Assembly: GCF_900104695.1 (NCBI RefSeq) | Contig: NZ_FNSW01000001.1 | Location: 4,818,501-4,882,500 of the forward strand | Length of the DNA stretch: 64,000 nt | Origin: Paenibacillus sp. GP183 | Lineage (GTDB): Bacteria; Bacillota; Bacilli; Paenibacillales; NBRC-103111 | Direction: 5' to 3' | Shown here: one piece after another, positions 7,939-16,656 of the stretch | Numbering within the stretch: the first letter of the stretch is position 1 | Layout of the letters: each line of letters opens with the position of its first letter | Program-made: the position numbers and the translations under genes | The notes under the pieces: model-generated | What the model was told of the DNA's origin: nothing | The model's database searches: none | What the model saw: only the letters and a program-made list of their open reading frames with translations

Positions 7939-9267
7939 ATGTTGATGAAGAAGAAATGGAAAATGCTTATCTTATCGGCATTCATGCTAATCTCTTCCGC
8001 ACTTCCCGCATTGGCGGCGGACAGCACAGCTGCAGCAACTGTGAAATCGGATGTGCAGATCGTAGGTGAGCTCGGCTTGCTGCAAGGGGATGGCAGCGGT
8101 CTCACGGAAGCATATTTAGCCAAGACTACGACACGTCTGCAGGCAGCGATTTTATTTTTGCGGCTCAAGGGTCTTGAAACCACAGCGCTGGCATATTCGT
8201 CCAATGATAACTTTACAGATGCCAAGTTAGTCAGCAGCGGCAATCAGAATATCCTTGCCTATTTGAAAGCGAATCCTGAACTTGGATGGACAGGAACTGG
8301 CAATGGAGCATTCGATCCCAAGGCTTTGATCACAGCAGCCCAATATTACAAGGTTCTTCTGGAAGCGGCCGGCTACAAGCAGGGCACTGATTTTGAGTTT
8401 GCAAATGTACTTTCATATGCGAAATCAATGGGCCTATCCAAAGTAGCGAACATGGGCAGCCTAAGAAATCGGAATATCGCAACAGCGTTGGTTGAAGGCT
8501 CGAAGCTTAAAGTTAAAGGAATGGATACATCGATTATTGATGTTTTAATCTCGCTCAAAATGATCGATTCGGACAAAGCGGCAGGGATCAAAGCAGCTAG
8601 AATCGATCTTGCCACAAGTGCAACTTTAGGAACATATCTGGTCGATGGAAAAGGGAATACACTCTATTATTTCACCAAGGATACGGCAAACGTTAGTAAT
8701 TGCATGGATACTTGTGCAACCAACTGGCCTATATTCTACAGTGCCAGCCTGCAAATTCCTGCTGAGCTGAATGCCGCAGACTTCGGAACTATCGATCGTA
8801 CTGATGGAAAGAAGCAAACCACTTACAAGGGCATGCCGCTTTACTATTGGGCGAAGGATACTAAACCTGGTGATACTACAGGGCAAGGTGTCGGCAATGT
8901 GTGGTATGTGATTAAACATGACAGTATAGCAACAGCTAAGAATGATACTTATGGAGAAATTCTCGTAGACGCTAAAGGAAATACCCTTTATATGTATACA
9001 AAAGATACAACGAAGGATGTAAGTGTTTGTAAAGGAACCTGCGAAACCAACTGGCCTATTTTCTATGCTGGAGATATTCAGGTTTCCGGCAATTTAAAGT
9101 CAGCTGATTTCACAACAATTATAAGAGAAGATGGCACAAAGCAAACCTCATTTAAAGGCATGCCGCTTTATTATTGGGTGAAGGATACCAAACCTGGGGA
9201 TACAACCGGTCAAGGCGTAGGCAAGGTATGGTATGTGCTCAATCCAACTGGAGTCAATATGAAGTAG
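7939..9267 (+). CDS. Secreted protein with two PF03640-like repeats and an SLH-like N-terminal region
   Basis: 442 residues starting at the ATG at 7939, chosen because AAGGAGG (7921-7927) lies 11 bases upstream. A signal peptide is clear: Lys-rich n-region, hydrophobic core, and a cleavage site after ALPALA. Residues about 30-220 contain a stretch resembling S-layer homology repeats. Two copies of a roughly 95-residue domain follow (about 225-320 and 335-435). Each holds LVDAKGNTLY-like, CxxxCxxNWPIFY, DGKKQTTYKGMPLYYWAKD and PGDTTGQGVGxVWYV motifs. This matches the 'secreted repeat of unknown function' family (PF03640, COG4315). Each copy has a cysteine pair that could form a disulfide or bind a cofactor. 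Surface location is likely and the biochemical role is unknown. Confidence 0.85.
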   Translation: MLMKKKWKMLILSAFMLISSALPALAADSTAAATVKSDVQIVGELGLLQGDGSGLTEAYLAKTTTRLQAAILFLRLKGLETTALAYSSNDNFTDAKLVSSGNQNILAYLKANPELGWTGTGNGAFDPKALITAAQYYKVLLEAAGYKQGTDFEFANVLSYAKSMGLSKVANMGSLRNRNIATALVEGSKLKVKGMDTSIIDVLISLKMIDSDKAAGIKAARIDLATSATLGTYLVDGKGNTLYYFTKDTANVSNCMDTCATNWPIFYSASLQIPAELNAADFGTIDRTDGKKQTTYKGMPLYYWAKDTKPGDTTGQGVGNVWYVIKHDSIATAKNDTYGEILVDAKGNTLYMYTKDTTKDVSVCKGTCETNWPIFYAGDIQVSGNLKSADFTTIIREDGTKQTSFKGMPLYYWVKDTKPGDTTGQGVGKVWYVLNPTGVNMK

Positions 9268-9287
9268 TCATTATTTATCGCTAAACG

Positions 9288-9331
9288 TCTGAATATCTGC
9301 AGCCTCGTGCTGCGGATATTCAGATTTTTTT
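9288..9331 (+). terminator. Rho-independent terminator
   Basis: A 15-bp stem (TCTGAATATCTGCAG with CTGCGGATATTCAGA, one G-U pair) is followed by seven T, about 20 bases after the stop of the secreted-repeat gene. Confidence 0.85.
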
Positions 9332-9371
9332 GTTTGTGGTACACTGTTCACAATATAGTGAGGTGAACAAT

Positions 9372-10166
9372 GTGCTGCACGTTTCTCCGGATCGTTTCGC
9401 ATTATTATCGGCATACGCCAAAATTACTTGTGAGCCTAATTGGAAATGGGCGAAACGGGATCAACCGATGATGAATTATGATTTGTTTTATGTATGGAGC
9501 GGAATTGGTGAGGTGGAATTGAATAACCAGATTTATTCCGTTCAAGAGGGGAGCTGCTTTTTGTTTCGTCCCGGCGATGAAACGAGTGCGACCCACAATC
9601 CGCAGAAACCGTTGGTCCTAACCTACATACATTTTGCGCTTCCCGACTCGATCAAGCTCGAGCTGGTTCCACGGCCCTATCACATTTTGCAGGATAAGCT
9701 TGCATTCGAAGCGCTGCTGGCCCAGTATGTACGTGTGCGCCTTTCGGGTGTATTCGGTGCGGAGGAAGAAGCCAGACTCGTGCTTAAGCAGTTGATGATT
9801 CGCTTGCTCAGAGTGGATATGGAAGAAGAACAGCAGCGTCCCCTGGGCAGCAATAAGCTGTCCGAGAGCATTCAGGAAGTCGCGAATTATATCCGCCAGA
9901 ATGCGGCGAAGCCGCACAGTATCCGCGACCTGTCTGCTCGTGCCAATCTGTCCGCAAGATACTTTTCCTTAAAGTTCAAGGAAGCTTTCGGGGAGTCGGT
10001 GCAGTCCTATTTGATCAAAGCGCGAATTGAGCGTGCTGAGCATCTACTGCATTATGCCGGAATGAGCGTAACGGAAGTAGCCGATGCTCTGGGATACAGG
10101 GATGTATTTTTTTTCAGCCGCCAATTCAAGCAGTATACGGGTAAAAGTCCTTCCGAGCTGCGCTAA
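9372..10166 (+). CDS. AraC/XylS family transcriptional regulator
   Basis: 264 residues from the GTG at 9372, selected by AGGTGA five bases upstream; the frame also runs back to a TTG at 9330, which lies in the preceding terminator's T run. The N-terminal half is a cupin-like ligand-binding domain (YSVQEGSCFLFRPGDE). The C-terminal about 100 residues carry two helix-turn-helix motifs: IRDLSARANLSARYFSLKFKE and the signature SVTEVADALGYRDVFFFSRQFKQYTGKSPSELR-type region. Such proteins usually sense a sugar or related ligand. The target is unknown; candidates are the secreted-repeat gene upstream or the convergent MFS gene. Confidence 0.9.
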   Translation: MLHVSPDRFALLSAYAKITCEPNWKWAKRDQPMMNYDLFYVWSGIGEVELNNQIYSVQEGSCFLFRPGDETSATHNPQKPLVLTYIHFALPDSIKLELVPRPYHILQDKLAFEALLAQYVRVRLSGVFGAEEEARLVLKQLMIRLLRVDMEEEQQRPLGSNKLSESIQEVANYIRQNAAKPHSIRDLSARANLSARYFSLKFKEAFGESVQSYLIKARIERAEHLLHYAGMSVTEVADALGYRDVFFFSRQFKQYTGKSPSELR

Positions 10167-10232
10167 AAGACTATTAACTGTAGAAGTAGGAGATTATGGA
10201 GAGGTGCAATGTTGCTGGAACGATGAAAAACA

Positions 10233-10302
10233 TTGAAAAACATCCTTCCAGCGCGGGTTTTCTTTTTCCAGTATGCTGGAAAACTGAAAAACATCCTTCC
10301 AG
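10233..10302. repeat. Two 19-bp direct repeats flanking a perfect hairpin between convergent genes
   Basis: TGAAAAACATCCTTCCAG occurs at 10234-10251 and 10285-10302. Between them TTTTCCAG-TATG-CTGGAAAA (10264-10283) forms an 8-bp perfect hairpin with flanking A and T runs. It probably acts as a bidirectional terminator for the AraC gene and the MFS gene. The duplicated CTTCCAG segments allow alternative pairings. Confidence 0.55.
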
Positions 10303-10308
10303 TTGTTT

Positions 10309-11550
10309 TTATTCCTCTTCCGTCCAGGCTTCCAGCTTACGGTCTGTCGGCAGGAGGAACGTCAGGATGCCAAACAGCGGCAAATAGCCGCACAGCTCCA
10401 TGACTCGAAGCGTACCGATTAGATCACTCAGCTTGCCAAGCACGACTCCGCCGATACCGCCCATTCCAAAGGCCAAGCCGATAATTAATCCGGAGACCGT
10501 GCCTATTTTACCGGGGTACAGCATTTGTGCATAGACCACGGTAACAGAAAAGCTGGACAGCAGGATAAAACCATTGATGAAGAGCAGCACATATGCCCAT
10601 CCAAGGCTCACATGAGGCAGCAAAAGAGCCAGCGGAGCGGAGCCAAGCATCGAGAAAAAGATCACATTTCTGCGCCCAAAACGATCGGCGATCGGCCCTC
10701 CGAGGAAGGTGCCGATCGCTCCGGCAGCCAGGAAAAGAAAGATGAAATCCTGGGCGCGGTCCAAGGTGATGCCATATTTGTCCCGCAGGAAGAAAGCGTA
10801 ATAGCTGCTCATGGCTACGCCGTACCAGGAGCGGATAAATACAAGAAATATGAGCATGGAAATGGCGAAAAGCACTTGTTTACGACGTTCAGGGCTGACT
10901 TTTCTTGCGATCGTTTTTCTCACAATGACGGGTGTTTCAACCAGCAGAGCTCTATACCACTTAGCAATATAAAATTGTACAGCAATTGCCAATGCCGCGA
11001 CTCCGGTAAACCAAATGGCGCCGAATTGACCGAACGGAATAAAGATCAGCTTCGTCATGATCGGAGCGAGGGATTGGCCGGCATTGCCCCCGACTTGATA
11101 GATCGATTGCGCCAAACCTTTGCGAGGTCCGGCAGCCAAATGGGAAACACGCGAGCCTTCCGGATGAAATGCAGCCGAACCGAGCCCGACAAAGCAAACC
11201 GCCACAAGTACGACCCCGTATGATGGAGCAAATGCGAGCAGCAGCATCCCAACTAAAGAGAAAGCCATCCCGAGCGGCAGCAAGTAAGGGGACGGCTTGC
11301 GGTCGGAATACATTCCCACCACAGGCTGCATGATGGAAGCAGTTAGGTTGATAGTAAACAAAATCCAGCCAACCTGTGTGTAGGACAGGTGCATTTTATC
11401 TTTTAGAATCGGAAATATGGCAGGAATTACGGATTGCATCGAATCATTAAGCAAATGTACGATGCTGATGGCCAGTAAAATCCGATACACGGTCGGTTTG
11501 ACATCGACAACTGCGTTTGCTGGCTGTGGAGCGGTTGTAATGGAAGCCAT
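10309..11550 (-). CDS. MFS transporter of the fosmidomycin-resistance (Fsr) group
   Basis: A 413-residue, 12-helix major facilitator protein in the cytoplasmic membrane. The Fsr-group signature is visible in HLLNDSMQSVIPAIFPILK, the MFS motif region GMYSDRKPSPY, and AAFHPEGSRVSHLAAGPRKG. Fsr relatives export fosmidomycin and other compounds in exchange for protons. The native substrate here is unknown, and resistance should not be assumed. AAAGGAG nine bases upstream supports the ATG at 11550. It follows psd by about 45 bases on the same strand and may share its transcript. Confidence 0.88.
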   Translation of the reverse strand: MASITTAPQPANAVVDVKPTVYRILLAISIVHLLNDSMQSVIPAIFPILKDKMHLSYTQVGWILFTINLTASIMQPVVGMYSDRKPSPYLLPLGMAFSLVGMLLLAFAPSYGVVLVAVCFVGLGSAAFHPEGSRVSHLAAGPRKGLAQSIYQVGGNAGQSLAPIMTKLIFIPFGQFGAIWFTGVAALAIAVQFYIAKWYRALLVETPVIVRKTIARKVSPERRKQVLFAISMLIFLVFIRSWYGVAMSSYYAFFLRDKYGITLDRAQDFIFLFLAAGAIGTFLGGPIADRFGRRNVIFFSMLGSAPLALLLPHVSLGWAYVLLFINGFILLSSFSVTVVYAQMLYPGKIGTVSGLIIGLAFGMGGIGGVVLGKLSDLIGTLRVMELCGYLPLFGILTFLLPTDRKLEAWTEEE

Positions 11551-11595
11551 AAGAAATTTCTCCTTTGCGCATTGCTTTGGAAATTAATAAATGAA

Positions 11596-12381
11596 TTAAT
11601 GAATAAAGACGCCAAGCTCCTCACCCACTCTTACCTTGCTTCCTACGGATAGATCCGTTCTTGGATTGAATGTGTTCTCCTCAAGAAGCAGAACGACTGT
11701 GGAACCAAATTCAAAGTAAGCCAGCTCCTGGCCTTTTTCGAGGTGATGGGGCAGGGGCTCGACATACTGAATACTGCTTACATTCAAAGCTCCAACCTTA
11801 ACAACAGCCACTTCGGCAGCTTCATGCTGAATAAAAGTAATCAGTCTTTCATTACGGCTGAGCACTCTGGTCATAAAACGAAGACCGAAATCATTAACGG
11901 GATATACTTTACCCGGTACATGCTCCTTCTCCAAAATCTCACCTGTGATGGGAGCATGGATACGATGATAATCGGTCGGGCTCAAATATAGCACAAAGTA
12001 AAAGCCGTTTTTGTAATTGATTGTTCTCGGCGAGCGGTTGAGCAGATCATCGATGGTATAATCTTGGCCCTTCACTCCGAGCAGCATGCCCTGCTGAATG
12101 GTGCCCATACCTGTTATAAGGGCATCGACGGGACTAAGTACAGCATTAGGCTCGCTTAATATGGGGCGAAGCCCCGGCTTCAGCCTTCTGGTAAAAAAAT
12201 CATTCAAAGAAGCGTAATCGCCAATATGCTTTTCCGCTTCCTCGATTCGGATTCCGTAAGTTTTGGCAAAACGGGGAATAAGGGCTCGGCTAGCTCTGGA
12301 TTTCGCAAATGCTCCTGTTAGCTGCGATACCCACTTGCGAGAGGAAAGCTCGGTCAGCAGGCGAAACAACGGTTTCGACAT
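11596..12381 (-). CDS. psd: Phosphatidylserine decarboxylase proenzyme
   Basis: Psd makes phosphatidylethanolamine from phosphatidylserine at the membrane. The protein is about 261 residues. It has the N-terminal NDFFTRRLKPGLRP, the central SPTDYHRIHAPITG with conserved His, and the C-terminal FGSTVVLLLEEN. The Gly-Ser bond in that last motif is the self-cleavage site that yields the pyruvoyl cofactor; here LGST is replaced by FGST. The ATG at 12381 is preferred; a TTG at 12390 sits only three bases from AGGAG. No pssA lies next to it. It is followed by the Fsr-like transporter gene. Confidence 0.93.
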   Translation of the reverse strand: MSKPLFRLLTELSSRKWVSQLTGAFAKSRASRALIPRFAKTYGIRIEEAEKHIGDYASLNDFFTRRLKPGLRPILSEPNAVLSPVDALITGMGTIQQGMLLGVKGQDYTIDDLLNRSPRTINYKNGFYFVLYLSPTDYHRIHAPITGEILEKEHVPGKVYPVNDFGLRFMTRVLSRNERLITFIQHEAAEVAVVKVGALNVSSIQYVEPLPHHLEKGQELAYFEFGSTVVLLLEENTFNPRTDLSVGSKVRVGEELGVFIH

Positions 12382-12613
12382 ATTTTTCAAGGACTCCTAT
12401 CCTAAGAGCAATCGTTCTGCGGTACTCCGCTAATCTTGCCACAGAATGCACCAAGAATCAATCGCTGTAAAGGGTTTTTTTGATGTTTACTGGGGCATGC
12501 TTTTATAGTACCATAACCGTAGACTAGGACCCTATCCTACTATTTAATTATGCTTATATGGATTGCGTAAATGCCGGATTGTGGGACGTTATCTGTAAGG
12601 AGTGAACGTGATC

Positions 12614-12904
12614 ATGACCTGGATTATTCTTTTATCCGCTATCGTCATCCCTTTGTTGATGCTGGGACTGGTGCGGGCTTTTGCTTTCTGCCGAAGGCTG
12701 TTTGACGCATTAGCCGTGCTGAGCGCTTATGTTTTTGGCATTATTGCGGCGATAGCGGTTTATGAAATCCTTCGAGATGACGTGGTGTTCATGACTCGGA
12801 TCCACGGAGTTTTTAACAATATCTGGTTTCTTGCCAGCGGCGCATATCTCGGCAATTATGGATTGTACAAGCTCATCCAGATGATGATCAGGCAATGGAG
12901 ATGA
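12614..12904 (+). CDS. Small membrane protein, about 96 residues
   Basis: Not recognised as a named family. Three hydrophobic segments are visible: WIILLSAIVIPLLMLGLV, AVLSAYVFGIIAAIAVY, and NIWFLASGAYLGNYGLY. A short charged stretch (RDDVVFMTRIHG) lies between the last two, and the tail is basic. TAAGGAG at 12596-12602 could serve the GTG at 12608 or the ATG at 12614; the ATG is used here. It is a single gene between divergent psd and downstream nagZ, followed by a terminator. A short integral membrane protein is the only safe statement. Confidence 0.6.
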   Translation: MTWIILLSAIVIPLLMLGLVRAFAFCRRLFDALAVLSAYVFGIIAAIAVYEILRDDVVFMTRIHGVFNNIWFLASGAYLGNYGLYKLIQMMIRQWR

Positions 12905-12974
12905 GATAAAAATTAAACTCATCAAGAAGTATTTACGTCTTACATAGGAGCAGCAACCAGGCTTTGAATCCATA

Positions 12975-13005
12975 TCCAGGTATCTGATTAGATATCTGGA
13001 TTTTT
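12975..13005 (+). terminator. Rho-independent terminator
   Basis: CCAGGTATC pairs with GATATCTGG (one G-U) around TGATTA, followed by five T, about 70 bases after the small membrane protein gene. Confidence 0.65.
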
Positions 13006-13113
13006 GTTATTTATCATTGTCATTGCAGCAGGGGCTGGCATCGGAAGTTTAACAACATGGAATAGTTGGCAAAACTAGGATTGTGCTAAAAATAAATGAA
13101 AGCAGATGAGTAA

Positions 13114-14436
13114 ATGAAAATAAAGCGTGCTTTCATTGGTTTGTCGGTGCTCTGTGCGATAATGCTTTGTTCATGCTCTCGCACGCCAGGCGGTATAGCG
13201 CCTGCCGGTTCGCCGAATGGCCAAGCTTCATCTCAACTGCCAACAGCTACGCCTGCCTCTGGATCTTCCGATTTGTCTCAGTCATCCAGACCTGACGCTT
13301 CGACGGCTACAAGCCCAGCCAAACCTCCGGCATTGACTCAGGAGTCGATTCAAATAAAGCTGAAGCAAATGACCGCGAATGAAAAAATCGGGCAAATGGT
13401 ATTGGCAGGAATAGACGGCACAACAATGAATGCCCAAACAAAAGCGCTCATCCAGGACTACCAAGCAGGCGGCATTATTTTTTACAAGGTTAATCTGGCC
13501 AATACCCGGCAAGCGACAGAATTGATCAATTCCTTGAAGGACACGAATTCGCGAAATTCAACCCCATTATGGCTTAGTCTGGACGAGGAAGGTGGAAGGG
13601 TTTCCCGTCTACCGGATGAGCTCCATAAATTTCCGACGAATGCGGTGATTGGTCAAGCAAATAACGAGAAATTTTCTTTTGCCGCGGGCAGCACCATAGG
13701 CTTGGAATTAAGAGCATACGGCCTGAATATGGATTTTGCGCCGGTTCTTGATATCAACAGCAATCCGAATAACCCGGTGATTGGGAATCGTTCATTCGGT
13801 GCGAATGCCAAGGTCGTCAGCAGGCTGGGTGTTCAGACCATGAATGGCCTCCAGTCACAGAGCATAGTTTCTGTTGTGAAGCATTTTCCTGGACATGGCG
13901 ATACCTCAATAGATTCACATATTGATCTTCCTGTCGTGCAGCACGATCTGAATCGGTTGCGTTCTCTGGAGCTGGTTCCCTTTGCTGAAGCCATTAAAAA
14001 CAAAGCGGATGCGGTCATGGTCGCCCATATCCTGCTGCCGAAAATAGATGCAACAAATCCAGCCTCTTTTTCCAAAACCATCATCACCGGCATTCTGCGC
14101 AAGGAGCTTGGTTTTCAGGGATTAGTCATTTCGGATGATATGACCATGGGGGCCATCGCCACAAATTACGAGCTCGGCGAAGCTGCGGTTAAAGCTGTGC
14201 TGGCCGGCGTGGATGTGATTTTGGTAGGCCATGAGTATGAGAAAGAGGTGAAAGTGATCCTGGCGCTGCGGCAAGCGGTGAAGGATAAACGAATATCCAT
14301 GGATCAGTTGAATACAAGCGTTACTCGCATTCTAACGCTGAAGAGCAAGTACGGAATTTCGGATCAAAAAATAACAGAACCGAATGTCGCCAAGCTGAAT
14401 GCAGAAGTAGATAAGGTAATGAAATTAATCCAATAA
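13114..14436 (+). CDS. nagZ: Lipoprotein beta-N-acetylhexosaminidase (GH3, NagZ-like)
   Basis: A family 3 glycoside hydrolase that removes N-acetylglucosamine from muropeptides or similar beta-N-acetylhexosaminides. The 440-residue product begins with a lipoprotein signal (LSVLCAIMLCSCS, lipobox before Cys), then a Ser/Pro/Thr-rich spacer to about residue 70. The catalytic barrel has LSLDEEGGRVSRL, the NagZ signature KHFPGHGDTSIDSH (catalytic Asp-His dyad loop), and FQGLVISDDMTMGAI with the nucleophile Asp. Membrane anchoring outside the cell fits Bacillales NagZ, which acts in wall turnover. The Shine-Dalgarno is weak. It appears to be a single gene. Confidence 0.92.
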   Translation: MKIKRAFIGLSVLCAIMLCSCSRTPGGIAPAGSPNGQASSQLPTATPASGSSDLSQSSRPDASTATSPAKPPALTQESIQIKLKQMTANEKIGQMVLAGIDGTTMNAQTKALIQDYQAGGIIFYKVNLANTRQATELINSLKDTNSRNSTPLWLSLDEEGGRVSRLPDELHKFPTNAVIGQANNEKFSFAAGSTIGLELRAYGLNMDFAPVLDINSNPNNPVIGNRSFGANAKVVSRLGVQTMNGLQSQSIVSVVKHFPGHGDTSIDSHIDLPVVQHDLNRLRSLELVPFAEAIKNKADAVMVAHILLPKIDATNPASFSKTIITGILRKELGFQGLVISDDMTMGAIATNYELGEAAVKAVLAGVDVILVGHEYEKEVKVILALRQAVKDKRISMDQLNTSVTRILTLKSKYGISDQKITEPNVAKLNAEVDKVMKLIQ

Positions 14437-14558
14437 TGAAGAAGAGCTTAGAAAACTATTCTGTAGGTTCCAATGGGGTTCGTATGGGTAATGACAAGCA
14501 ATATATTGAATAATTATGTAATAATGTTAAATTAAGTAAAAACAAGGGAGAATGATAA

Positions 14559-14618
14559 ATGGAGGCGATATATCCGAAACCGAAATTGAACAAACGCCTC
14601 CATGCCAAATACACTTGA
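14559..14618 (+). pseudogene. Possible IS3-family OrfB remnant (19 codons)
   Basis: After AAGGGAG a tiny frame reads MEAIYPKPKLNKRLHAKYT and stops. The YPKPKLNKRLHAKY stretch resembles the segment found about 60 residues into IS150-like IS3 OrfB transposases. Nothing else of the element is recognised. The short similarity could be chance. Confidence 0.3.
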
Positions 14619-14623
14619 TTAAA

Positions 14624-15607
14624 TTAAATCAGTTTAAGCAGAGCGTTCGTTTTGCTCTTTTCGATTTTGATCGCGAGCTTGAGCTTCGACGCAGGAAGAA
14701 ATTCGTTTTTATGAAACGGTTTTTTCGCAGTCTCGTGGAACAGGTGGGGAAACAGGCAGTCTATATAAACCACCCTTAATTGCTCAGTTGTTAAAGGATG
14801 CACAGCCGTGTACCAGGAAATGATATTTTTAAACAAAGCGGAATCCCATTTCCCTTCCTTCACCATTTCTTTCAAAATCATTTTCCGCAAATCCCGCGCC
14901 GGAACATCGTAGGTTACACTGTCCAGATCGAGAACGACGGCTCCATCGCGAGTAAAGAGCACGTTATTTTCGCTGAAATCCTGGTGGCACAGCCCTTTCC
15001 GTGCTTTTGTTCCCGTCCACTGGGGATAATTCGATTTGAGCAGAAGCTGTGTCGCTTTTTCCCCTTGACCAATGACAGTATCGATGTGCTGCTGCAATAT
15101 GTGAACTAACCGCGGCGAGCGCCGTGACGTTTTCCATGATTTGAAGCGTTCCAGCATCGAATGATATTGGCTGGGCCATCTCGACCATTTGCTCGATTCA
15201 CGGCAAGCCGTTTTGGGGCGGAAGCCTAGTGATTTTTTATGAAAGACGGCCAAGCCTTCAATCGCTTTTTTCAAGTCCCTACCCTGGGAAAAATGCGGCT
15301 TTTTTCCAATGACCCAATCGTACAGCACGAAGATATGTCCGTTTTTGCTTACGTATGGCGTCCCGCCTTTCGTTTTGATAATGGCCGGTACGTTAGCCTT
15401 TTTCTCCATTAAAAATTGCTGCGCCTGGATCGAGAAATGTACCTTTTCCAGACCGGAACGAAGCCGTTTCAAACAGAACGGGCCCTTTGAAGTTTCTACT
15501 TTCCAAACGGTTTTCATTCCTCCGCTTTCAATCAAACGAATCGAAACAGGGACGATATTGTAAGAGGTCATGACCTGCCGCGCCAGGGAAATCAATTTGT
15601 CGCTCAA
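14624..15607 (-). CDS. CotS-family spore coat protein (kinase-like fold)
   Basis: A CotS/YtaA family member with the aminoglycoside-phosphotransferase fold. It shows the N-lobe lysine in GPFCLKRL, the catalytic loop CHQDFSENNVL and the metal-binding VLDLDSVTYD. CotS in B. subtilis is a spore coat protein encoded beside CotSA; the enzymatic activity of the family is not established, although all catalytic residues are present. The TTG at 15607 (327 residues) is preferred because AAAGGA lies eight bases upstream and it follows directly on the stop of the previous gene. An in-frame ATG at 15655 would overlap that gene by 43 bases. It is the last gene of the ugd-epimerase-cotSA-cotS-cotS operon. 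Confidence 0.87.
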   Translation of the reverse strand: MSDKLISLARQVMTSYNIVPVSIRLIESGGMKTVWKVETSKGPFCLKRLRSGLEKVHFSIQAQQFLMEKKANVPAIIKTKGGTPYVSKNGHIFVLYDWVIGKKPHFSQGRDLKKAIEGLAVFHKKSLGFRPKTACRESSKWSRWPSQYHSMLERFKSWKTSRRSPRLVHILQQHIDTVIGQGEKATQLLLKSNYPQWTGTKARKGLCHQDFSENNVLFTRDGAVVLDLDSVTYDVPARDLRKMILKEMVKEGKWDSALFKNIISWYTAVHPLTTEQLRVVYIDCLFPHLFHETAKKPFHKNEFLPASKLKLAIKIEKSKTNALLKLI

Positions 15608-15612
15608 TCGTC

Positions 15613-16656
15613 TCAGTCCTTTCCCTGCGTAGCTGCATTCGTGATGCCGGTCCATTTGTCCAGAACCTTATTTTTGGACAGCTCCGCGCGAATCATCAGC
15701 TTCAGCTTTTCCAGCGATTTGGCGGAGCTCCATTCCCCCGTTCTACTCTTGAAGTATTTGCTGCCGATTCCGTAATAAAGATACGGGAAAAGGAGGTCCG
15801 CGTACAGTACCTTGTATTCATCCGAAGTAAGGGGGTGAACCGATTGATAGGCGCGCAGCATGCTTATTGTTTTCGCGCGATTCCAGCCTTTTTTCTTCAT
15901 CACTTTGTTTAAAATCTTTCTCAGGTCTCTGGCAGGAAGATCGTAAGTGAAGGAGTCCGTATCGATGATCGCCATGGACTGTTTCGTTTTGAGCAAATTT
16001 CCCGAGGCGAAATCCTGATGGCATATGTTTTTTTCGCTGTTCACCTTGCGCACCCAGTTGGTATATGCGCTGCCGCGAATGATGTTCAGCGCTTTGTTCC
16101 CTTCGGCAATAAAGCGATCCACATGCTTAAGGAACAATTTGCAGAAGGGGCTGTTATTTTTTGCCGCCAGGGACTTGAAATTCCGCAGTTCATCGAGGTG
16201 CTTCACGTAACTTTTTTCCCATTTGCCAAGATGCTCCCGCTGCCCTGATTCTCCTTTGTAGGAAAATCCTCTAGAGGCCTTATGAAATTTGCCCATCGCC
16301 TTCATGATGGCCGCGAGGTCGCTGGAGTTATCGTATTCCGGCGATTTGCCCCGATAGGCCTCGGAAAGTACATAAAACGCGCCTTGACGTTCGGCAAAAT
16401 CGCTGCCAGAGCGGGTCGGGATGACAGCAGGCAGCTCAATGCCGCGAGCTCGTAAATGCCGCACTGCTTTACAAATAAATTGCACCCGTCCCGCCTTCTG
16501 TGCCGGAGATTTTTTCAAAATTTTATTCCCCTTGTTGGTGAGAACGGACCAAACTCCTTTTTTCCCTTTGTAAGAGATCATTTTAATTCCTTTCACCTGG
16601 AAAGGGTACGCTTTGAGAATTTCACGAATGGGCTCTTTTTGCGCGGAGTCACTCAT
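15613..16656 (-). CDS. CotS-family spore coat protein (kinase-like fold), paralog
   Basis: 347 residues, paralogous to the following gene, with the same fold marks: KKGVWSVLTNKGNKILKK (N-lobe lysine), ICHQDFASGNLL (catalytic loop) and IIDTDSFTYDLPARDLRK (metal-binding Asp). The start ATG overlaps the TGA of the cotSA-like gene by four bases, indicating translational coupling. CotS and CotSA are encoded together in B. subtilis and both belong to the spore coat. Having a GT4 and two kinase-fold proteins after sugar-nucleotide genes suggests spore polysaccharide assembly. Catalytic role, if any, is unknown. Confidence 0.88.
   Translation of the reverse strand: MSDSAQKEPIREILKAYPFQVKGIKMISYKGKKGVWSVLTNKGNKILKKSPAQKAGRVQFICKAVRHLRARGIELPAVIPTRSGSDFAERQGAFYVLSEAYRGKSPEYDNSSDLAAIMKAMGKFHKASRGFSYKGESGQREHLGKWEKSYVKHLDELRNFKSLAAKNNSPFCKLFLKHVDRFIAEGNKALNIIRGSAYTNWVRKVNSEKNICHQDFASGNLLKTKQSMAIIDTDSFTYDLPARDLRKILNKVMKKKGWNRAKTISMLRAYQSVHPLTSDEYKVLYADLLFPYLYYGIGSKYFKSRTGEWSSAKSLEKLKLMIRAELSKNKVLDKWTGITNAATQGKD

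Noticed and set aside
10525-11223. 232-codon plus-strand frame opposite the MFS gene
   Set aside because: Low-complexity charged composition and no start signal; the minus-strand transporter is unmistakable.
10309-11550. Annotating the MFS protein as an antibiotic-resistance determinant
   Set aside because: Membership in the Fsr group does not show the substrate; no resistance context is present.
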